Assembly: GCA_973895155.1 (NCBI GenBank)
Contig: OZ316896.1
Span: 14,012,001 to 14,076,000, forward strand
DNA from: Marsupella aquatica
Lineage: Eukaryota > Marchantiophyta
Direction of reading: 5' to 3'
Length of the DNA: 64,000 nucleotides
Position numbers and translations under genes: made by a program. Positions 57,792 to 64,000 of the stretch are shown piece by piece; the stretch's first letter is position 1; each line of letters begins with the position of its first letter. The notes under the pieces are model-generated. The model searched no databases. It saw only the letters and a program-made list of their open reading frames with translations, and was not told where the DNA came from.

Positions 57792-57995
57792 ATGAAGAGT
57801 TCGGAATCTTTTCTGCTCTTCATTGCAACACTGCTTCTGCCTTCCTACTTATTTCTCGTTAACACTGTGTTAACAACTCGAGCAGAGAAGCATAGCGCGC
57901 GAAGTAACGGAGATCATACAATCAGACAATCCGCATCTACTGTAGGTACACTGCAAAATGATCCAAACGAAAGTTTGAATGTCTTGCTCTCATGA
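57792..57995 (+). CDS. Possible small secreted peptide (67 aa)
   Basis: Starting at the internal ATG at 57792, the frame encodes a good signal peptide (hydrophobic run ESFLLFIATLLLPSYLFLVN at 4-23) and then a short, Cys-free, Asn/Ser/Arg-rich tail ending DPNESLNVLLS. This layout fits plant peptide-hormone precursors, but I see no CLE, RALF, PSK or CEP motif, and the upstream in-frame extension to 57642 weakens the case. There is no TATA that I am sure of. It may be chance. Confidence 0.3.
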   Translation: MKSSESFLLFIATLLLPSYLFLVNTVLTTRAEKHSARSNGDHTIRQSASTVGTLQNDPNESLNVLLS

Positions 57996-58118
57996 TTCGG
58001 TGCAAATGTCTAGAATGTAATGGACCAGAACTGTCGAACATGCCAAGCTGATATCAGAACCAGGTTATGGACGCATTCAGAACACTGTTGAAGGAAGGAC
58101 AGGTGCTAAGACCAAACC

Positions 58119-58484
58119 TCAAACGAAGCAGTCCCCCGGGTTAACACAATCATAAACGCATGCCTTATACCCCGCGAAACCGTCACCAGGCGCATCAAAG
58201 TCGAATTGGCCGTGGTCAGTAGTATAAGTGACATGGGTGCTGCTCACGTCGAAAGTGGCTCCAAAGCTTGAATCGCAGTTCAAGTCATAAACTTGATCGT
58301 GAGAGGGGTAGCCGTTTAAGCTGCACCTTGGGTTCGGGCCATTGTCCCAAAGCTGTATTTGAAAATAACCATTGTTGTTGCCCACCTCTATAGCCTTGAA
58401 GTTGACGCAGCTCTCAACCGGGGCGACGAGCAGGAGAATTGTGGCAACCGAGAGCATAGCAGCGAGGAGAGCGTTGTGGTTCAT
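58119..58484 (-). CDS. Small secreted six-cysteine protein
   Basis: Complete 121-aa frame. Residues 1 to about 25 are a textbook signal peptide (LLAAMLSVATILLLVAPVES), with cleavage probably before Cys26. The mature part of about 96 residues has exactly six Cys (26, 54, 70, 109, 113, 119), suggesting three disulfides. It is acidic and rich in Asn, Asp, Gly and aromatics: VGNNNGYFQIQLWDNGP, then GQFDFDAPGDGFAGYKACVY. A TATA box lies about 110 bp upstream. The size and Cys spacing suggest an apoplastic defence-type or structural protein, but I recognise no named family; it does not fit lipid-transfer, defensin or snakin patterns. It is a single exon. Confidence 0.8.
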   Translation of the reverse strand: MNHNALLAAMLSVATILLLVAPVESCVNFKAIEVGNNNGYFQIQLWDNGPNPRCSLNGYPSHDQVYDLNCDSSFGATFDVSSTHVTYTTDHGQFDFDAPGDGFAGYKACVYDCVNPGDCFV

Positions 58485-58592
58485 TGCGGCGGCTTCCTTA
58501 GCTCGATGTGGTCGGTGGTCGGAATGAAGGGTTGATCGATCAATGCACTTAGAGAAGGTCGATGAAGTATGAAGCCGAGAGAAAGATGACCA

Positions 58593-58603
58593 GATTTATA
58601 CTC
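58593..58603 (-). promoter_or_regulatory. TATA box of the six-cysteine secreted protein gene
   Basis: Minus-strand AGTATAAATCTG, about 110 bp before the ATG at 58484. This leaves room for a start site about 30 bp downstream and a leader of roughly 80 nt. Confidence 0.65.
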
Positions 58604-58713
58604 TCGGGCATTCCAACTTGGCATTGCACTCGACTCTCCTTTCTTATCCCGTTTTGTTTCTTATCCCGTTTTGTCAAAATTTGAAGCTCAGTTTAGGATT
58701 CGATCCGTGCGAG

Positions 58714-58816
58714 AGGATGCACTCAAGGTACCCATACTCCTGCGATAATGTTTTCCCTATAGGAAAGGATACACTCAAGGTACCCATACTCCTGCGATAA
58801 TGTTTTCCCTATAGTC
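58714..58816. repeat. 52-bp tandem duplication upstream of the secreted protein gene
   Basis: AGGAT(G/A)CACTCAAGGTACCC through TTTTCCCTATAG occurs at 58714 and 58766 with essentially one base difference. It is 230 bp or more upstream of the ATG, within the presumptive promoter. Confidence 0.93.
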
Positions 58817-59170
58817 TTGAAAATCTTCAGCCGGCCCAACTGGAGAGGCCGCCCGTATTGTCGGATTCGCTTGTTTTGTTGTCCTCAAAAACTTGTCTGT
58901 TTGGACAATTTTGGGTGCATCCGAAAAATAGCTCCAAATTTTTGTTGACGCCTCACAGTACACACAATCGTTCAAAGAGTGGACAGCGCGCAACGCAAAC
59001 AACACTCCATTGACATCAGAAAAGAGATGGGTCATCGTAAAGCAATCAATAAGGCAGCGAAGTACTAATCACTGCGGCCGGATGACAGTGCACGACTAAC
59101 TCTTGCTCTTATCTTGCCAAACAAAACATGACGGGAAGGCGAAATGTTCTCCGCCAATTGCATCCCTTGC

Positions 59171-59180
59171 TTATATAATT
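59171..59180 (+). promoter_or_regulatory. TATA box with pyrimidine patch (plus strand)
   Basis: TTATATAATT at 59171-59180 is followed about 20-45 bp later by CTCTCTCTCCTTCTTTCTCT, a Y-patch-like initiator region. This is good core-promoter architecture pointing into the repeat array that follows. Confidence 0.55.
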
Positions 59181-59239
59181 GCAATCGGCATCATTCTCGC
59201 TCTCTCTCCTTCTTTCTCTATTGAAAGTCGGACCGCAGG

Positions 59240-59660
59240 TCAAATGTTTGGCTTGGACTGATAGTCATTTGGTGGAGCACACGACGACTTCCTAGGTGAG
59301 TAGCAGATGTTTGGCTTGGACTGATAGTCATTTGGTGGAGCACACGACGACTTCCTAGGTGAGTAGCAGTTTTTCAACGCTTTGCTTGGGTTCTCCCGGT
59401 GAAAATGTTTGGCTTGGACTGATAGTCATTTGGTGGAGAGTTCCTAGGTGAGTAGCAAATTTTGGACTGATAGTCATTTGGTGGAGCGCTTGGACTGATA
59501 GTCATTTGGTGGAGAGTTCCTAGGTGAGTAGCAAATTTTGGACTGATAGTCATTTGGTGGAGCGCACGACGAGTTCCTAGGTGAGTAGCAAATTTTCAAG
59601 ATGAGTTCCTAGGTGAGTAGCAAATTTTCAACGCTTTGCTTGGGTTCTCATCGTTTGCAG
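59240..59660 (+). repeat. Tandem array containing six 5' splice-site motifs and one acceptor
   Basis: The unit TTGGCTTGGACTGATAGTCA, TTTGGTGGAG(C), optional CACACGACGA, then CTTCCTAGGTGAGTAGCA is repeated in full or truncated form about six times. The GTGAGT of the perfect donor AG|GTGAGT starts at 59296, 59359, 59458, 59524, 59581 and 59613. Copies 4-6 have lost parts of the unit but kept the donor segment. TCGTTTGCAG at 59651-59660 is a good acceptor. A 21-codon Cys-rich ORF begins at 59693 (MPCHKCVLCKQ). The whole could be the first exon and intron start of an unidentified transcript. Confidence 0.7.
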
Positions 59661-59759
59661 AGTGTTGGTTGCGATATTTGGCAGAGTTTACAATGCCATG
59701 TCATAAGTGTGTGCTCTGTAAGCAGTCCCGTGTCCTGTGTGCAGATATAACTCACTGAA

Positions 59760-61498
59760 AGTGCGAGATCTTCCGGCTGTGGTTGCTTAGGGTCGGTGAC
59801 ATCCACAGATACAACAAAACTAAATTACGGGTTTGGGATAGATGGAAGGTTTTCAAATTTCCACATTTTCGGCCAGGATGAAGAAGGGACTACTGATTTC
59901 AGAATGCTCTATTCCGACACGAGTCTGTTCTGAAGCCCGTTGTCATAAGTCAATTCGACCCAAGTATGCACTTACATCTGTGCGGTAGTATGACCATAAG
60001 TTTAAGGGAGAAACTTGTTGAAAGCGTTGACTCGTCAGCGACCGAAGCCTACGATGATGGTAGGAGCTCCGAAATGATGTCCAAACAGACAAGCTTGCCA
60101 AATCTTCAGTCCGCACCCGGAAGCCAGGATCACCACTACATCTCCTTGTATTGTGTCCCACCCTACTCACTACTGCCTGCAAGTCACTCCACTACTCTAG
60201 CCACCTGTTCTATACTAATGGGCTTCTGCTCCGAATTTGGCTCTTCTTCTTTCTTGCAGTCGTTCATTTGCTCCAAATGAGGCAGCTGCTCTTCATCCCC
60301 CATCTCCTACAATTTCTTCATAAACCTATTCTGGCTCTCTGTTTTCTTTGATTCTAACAAATCTCCACCTTGTGTTATCATGATTGTATTACCAAATTGA
60401 ACGTCTCACAATTTCGTTCAGTTTCTACATCTAGATCAGACGTCGTTGCTACCTTTCTCAATCTCAGTTCCTACCAAATCCCTTTAAATGCAACCTAAGC
60501 CATGTTCGATTGCTACGTCTTGATCAGATGTTGCTAGACAAGGTCAATCTCAGACTCAACTCCGACCAAACAGTACACCGTGACTAGCCTGCAGTGATGG
60601 GATCAATAGTGTCATTCAACACTACTAACTAGAAAGATAACTTAGCTGAATGGTATAATTCAACAAATTACTGGCCAACACCGCCTACACCTTTCTGTAA
60701 GCAGATCACTTCAATCAAGAGTAAACGATGACCCTAAGTCGACCAGCTTTTTTTGCTGTCACAGTTTCCCACCAGTATCTCTCGCCTTCGGAGTCGGGAG
60801 AATGATAAATATGAGATGCTTAAGATCCACGTAGGCAGAGTCAGACCCTGAGTAGGCAGACGAAAAAATGAGCTTCCTACTTTCCCACCAAAATCTGCAT
60901 TGTACCCACTATACAGATTGCTTTCTTGCTTCGTGGTCACTGCTCAAAACTTATCAACTCCAGACATTCACAGGCACTTTCCAAGCCTTTCATTAATTGC
61001 TTTCCACTTATACCCCAAAGATTGAACCGGAAGCTCCGAAAGAAGGCACAGCCTTCCCACAGTAGGTGGATTGCACAAATTCTTGACAGCAAGTCACTAT
61101 AAACGGCTTAGCAGGTGGAAAAAGGCTGATGTTTTCGTAGCCGAATGTATTGCGACAGAAAATCACGGCAGTCACGACCCAGGCGTAGTAGCTTTCGATA
61201 AACCATTCTTATCGAAAATGAACTAGTGATTCTCATCACGATATTTCAATCCTAATGAGAGCTGTCCGCAACTAGATCATTCACCATCTCACCTCACTTA
61301 AGACTAGAACAGTAATTCTCTGAAGCTGGTTACTGTAACTGTGAACAGATCCCACCTTCCCTCAGCCAGCTTCGAGACTGTCAAATACTCAGTGGCAGGA
61401 AGGTGCTTACCGTTCAATTGAACTCAATTGTGACGGATGGCATGTACAAGAATGGAATTTTGAAGTGGAGTCTAATGACCCAAAACTTTTGGCAGGTA
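59760..61498. other. Intergenic DNA, no gene seen
   Basis: Frames at 59966-60280 and elsewhere are unassigned. The right end is the presumed 3' flank of SMU1. Confidence 0.5.
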
Positions 61499-63937
61499 TC
61501 AAGGCTTCCACAGCTTCATGGTATTGTCATCACTGTAAGTCGCCAGAAGATTTCGATGAGGGTGATGGGTCACACCAATAATGTCCTTCTCATGTGCCTG
61601 TCCCAGAAGAACATATCAAACACTGAATGAGAGAGAAAAACGGATGAACCTTGAGCATATATTATTTGCGGGCTAGTTTCTCTATGATTCACAAACGAAA
61701 TAGCTCTATGGAACGGTTGGACGATTGAGTCCTAGCAATTCTAGAACAACAGCAGAACAGATGGCACAACATGATAACCGCACTCAAAAGCCAAAGCCTA
61801 ACAATTGCACAACCAATAAAACCAACATTAGTTATATTAAGTATGGACATCCAGACCTTCATTAGATGCTCTAGCTTTCCTGTCTGGTTGCTAAAGCAAT
61901 ATAAGTTCCTGCATCCGACCAAAATAACGACAACCAAGAATATTAGTAAACAACAAATGAAGATTTCGTATTTTTCAACTCCACTTTATGCACAACGCAT
62001 TATCCATATCTAGGTGTTGGTCTACTGAAATTAATATACGTTCTCAGCAGTCTGCCAAAACCATTTTATAATGACGACATCCTCAAGATCTGTCCAGTTA
62101 TGAAAGGTTTCGCTACTTTTCAGGGCCCACTAGAAGGGCCTGTTCGTATAATTGATGCCTATATTGTGCTATCATAACATTCAAAGATAAGGATCATGAC
62201 GGAATCACCACTCTGAGATAAGTGACAATACCTATCTTCTCCGACACAGTAAATCCAATCGCCTTTAGGTGATACACAAGCATTCACAAAGTCTCCACCT
62301 TCCCTTTTACCAGAGGAGAAACTTTTCACGACCTGCAAAACATTGTCAAGCTGTTGAATAAGTCTACTCCAAAATTTTGACAGTCCTTCCTCTAGAGGAC
62401 AAAAATTCAATCGATTCCCCATGCCCTGCAACGAAATCAGTCTTTCAGGCGTGCTTCAACAATTTGAAACGCTTATCTGAATTCTTCTCGTGCTACACGA
62501 TACCGCCAGTTTTGTTGACTAAAAGTAACAAGGAGAGAAATTGGAGACCCAACATATAAAGTAAGACAGAACCTGGCCTTGCAGTGTCATTATGTAGATC
62601 GATGAAGCCCGATTGCAAACTACAATCTGCTCCACATTCTTTGGGAAAAGATGCACAGAATTGACAGATGCATCCCCACCCTACGCAAATCATCAGGCTA
62701 TAGTATTAGTGGGAATTACAAGTGCACGGGTATGTAAACTCGAAAGTATATCAACAGCAGAATTTGAGAACCTTGATGTGTAGCAGATAAAGAATGGAAA
62801 CCAACGATTCATACTCTGAGAGGCGGAGGTGGCTTAAACGTCTGCACGCACTCAGTGGTCTTCATATCCCACACCTGCCAATGCCATGTTATATACGTGC
62901 CTGACTTCAGAACATGAGGCAGAATCTGGCAAACAGCTTACAAGCCTGTACTATCTCGCAAGAGATCATGCAGAAGTACATTTGAAGGCTGGGATCCTCA
63001 CTTTGACAGTACCATCGCTGGAGGCACTGATGACTCGGCCTCCTTCGCTTGTGAATATAGCATCATTAACATAAGATGAATGACCACGAAACTCTTTTAA
63101 AGTCTTCCCTGACTTGAGCCCATGTATTCTGGCAAAGAAGCATATCATCAGATGTTTGCATGAAAACTATGACCACAAACCCTAGCAGTAAATGCCATCA
63201 GTTGTCATTGAGCACGTCCTGCTTCCACGATTGTAATAAGTTTAGAAGGTTGCACTGACCTTGCAGTGCCATCAAAAGATGTACTCAAAATTTGACTCCC
63301 ATCTCTTGAGAAGGATAAACTTGTGATACCCTTTCCATGAGCCCGCTCAAAACGACGGAGGCACTGCCCAGTTCGTATCCTCCATACCTGCTCGAAAATG
63401 ATCATGACTCCTCACTGTTCTTATTTTATAAAAGCTCAAAAGTAGCATATGATAAAACGACATCATGGTGCGAAGAGCAAAGCACCTAAGACTCTACCTT
63501 GATCTTTCCATCTTGAGAACCAGAAGCAATCATTTCCGAATCCCTGCTGAAAGTGATGCATAATACCGCATCGTCATGCATCATAAAAGCATCCTGGAAT
63601 CATAGAACATTCAAAGAACAATCAAAAGTTAACTTAGGACTGACTTCCAATCCCAGTGGTCGTAGACAAAATGATTCCATGAGACCAAGGTTCAAAATAG
63701 TAACTTATAAACGTAGCTAAAGGACTAAAACAGATTTCCAGCGGTGTGAGAATCTCTAAACAAGGTAGAAATTTTAATGCACAGTGCAGTGTGGAGACAT
63801 AAATTGCAAATTGTTTTCATCCCAGTCCTTCCTAAAGGATAGGCTACGAAAACAAGGTAAGAACTGAGAGAACCGTGACGTACATCAGCCTGATATTGTA
63901 GATCTTTCTTCAACTTCCCACTGATATAGTCCCAGAC
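61499..63937 (-). CDS. SMU1: SMU1, WD40 spliceosome-associated protein (C-terminal part)
   Basis: Nine exons lie in the window (63937-63884, 63593-63498, 63387-63260, 63128-63002, 62874-62815, 62680-62573, 62332-62232, 61908-61857, 61597-61499), 825 nt in frame (274 aa plus stop). All introns are GT-AG. The product begins [18 protein letters not shown] and runs through WD40 repeats: [120 protein letters not shown], ending [23 protein letters not shown]. The match to plant SMU1 is nearly continuous. SMU1 acts in the nucleus with RED in spliceosome activation and splice-site choice. The LisH/CTLH N-terminus and first WD repeat are encoded beyond 64000; 63938-64000 is intron. Confidence 0.96.
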
Positions 63938-64000
63938 CTGTTCCATAGAGATGAAATAAAAACCTAGACATCAGTATAAAATTGATTGAAAGATTCTATG

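Overview
The window is nuclear DNA of a land plant. Five well-preserved genes encode plant proteins: an FKBP62/ROF1-type immunophilin, a plant-specific PIRL leucine-rich-repeat protein, a chloroplast 2-Cys peroxiredoxin, a plastid DUF212 (acid phosphatase/VPO-related) protein and the splicing factor SMU1. They have GT-AG introns and plant-like transit peptides. Introns are short (about 85-430 bp), genes are sparse, and two genes that commonly carry introns elsewhere (2-Cys Prx, PIRL) are single open frames. This suggests a non-flowering plant such as a bryophyte or lycophyte, but that is inference; nothing here fixes the species.

Layout. 0-4.4 kb: gene-free, with stacked tandem repeats (166 bp, about 35 bp, 91 bp) and a MITE-like element. 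4.5-8.8 kb: a heat-shock-element cluster followed by the 13-exon FKBP62 gene (+). 11.3-12.9 kb: PIRL (-). 13.0-15.7 kb: a decayed second copy of the FKBP62 middle section, split by three insertions. Flanking repeats at 10.0-11.1 and 19.0-19.4 kb show it belongs to a larger collinear tandem duplication. 17.3-18.7 kb: a frameshifted non-LTR retroelement 3' end (-), with a second 3' fragment at 36.8-37.2 kb (+). 26.7-27.1 kb: an AIM24-family pseudogene (-).

28-35.6 kb is an AT-rich, gene-poor stretch with four unrelated tandem arrays. Three are made of short imperfect palindromes; the most striking is 28.0-28.96 kb, about twenty GACGCTT..AAGCGTC hairpins. 39.3-40.2 kb: 2-Cys peroxiredoxin (-). 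43.3-45.4 kb: three-exon DUF212 gene (-), possibly head-to-head with a fragment encoding a transit-peptide-like N-terminus. 48.1-55.0 kb: a full-length Ty1/copia element (-) with 345-bp LTRs, a GTTTC target-site duplication, PBS and polypurine tract. Its coding interior is broken and part of it is inverted. 57.8-58.5 kb: a possible small secreted peptide and a clear six-cysteine secreted protein with a TATA box. 59.2-59.66 kb: a TATA promoter followed by an array containing six copies of a perfect 5' splice-site motif. 61.5 kb to the window end: the C-terminal 274 residues of SMU1 (-), whose upstream exons lie beyond the window.

The intact genes are unrelated housekeeping or stress genes, not a pathway cluster. 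FKBP62 (Hsp90 co-chaperone) and 2-Cys Prx both belong to stress/proteostasis biology. The rest is repeat and transposon history. I found no convincing tRNA, rRNA, CRISPR or operon-like structure.
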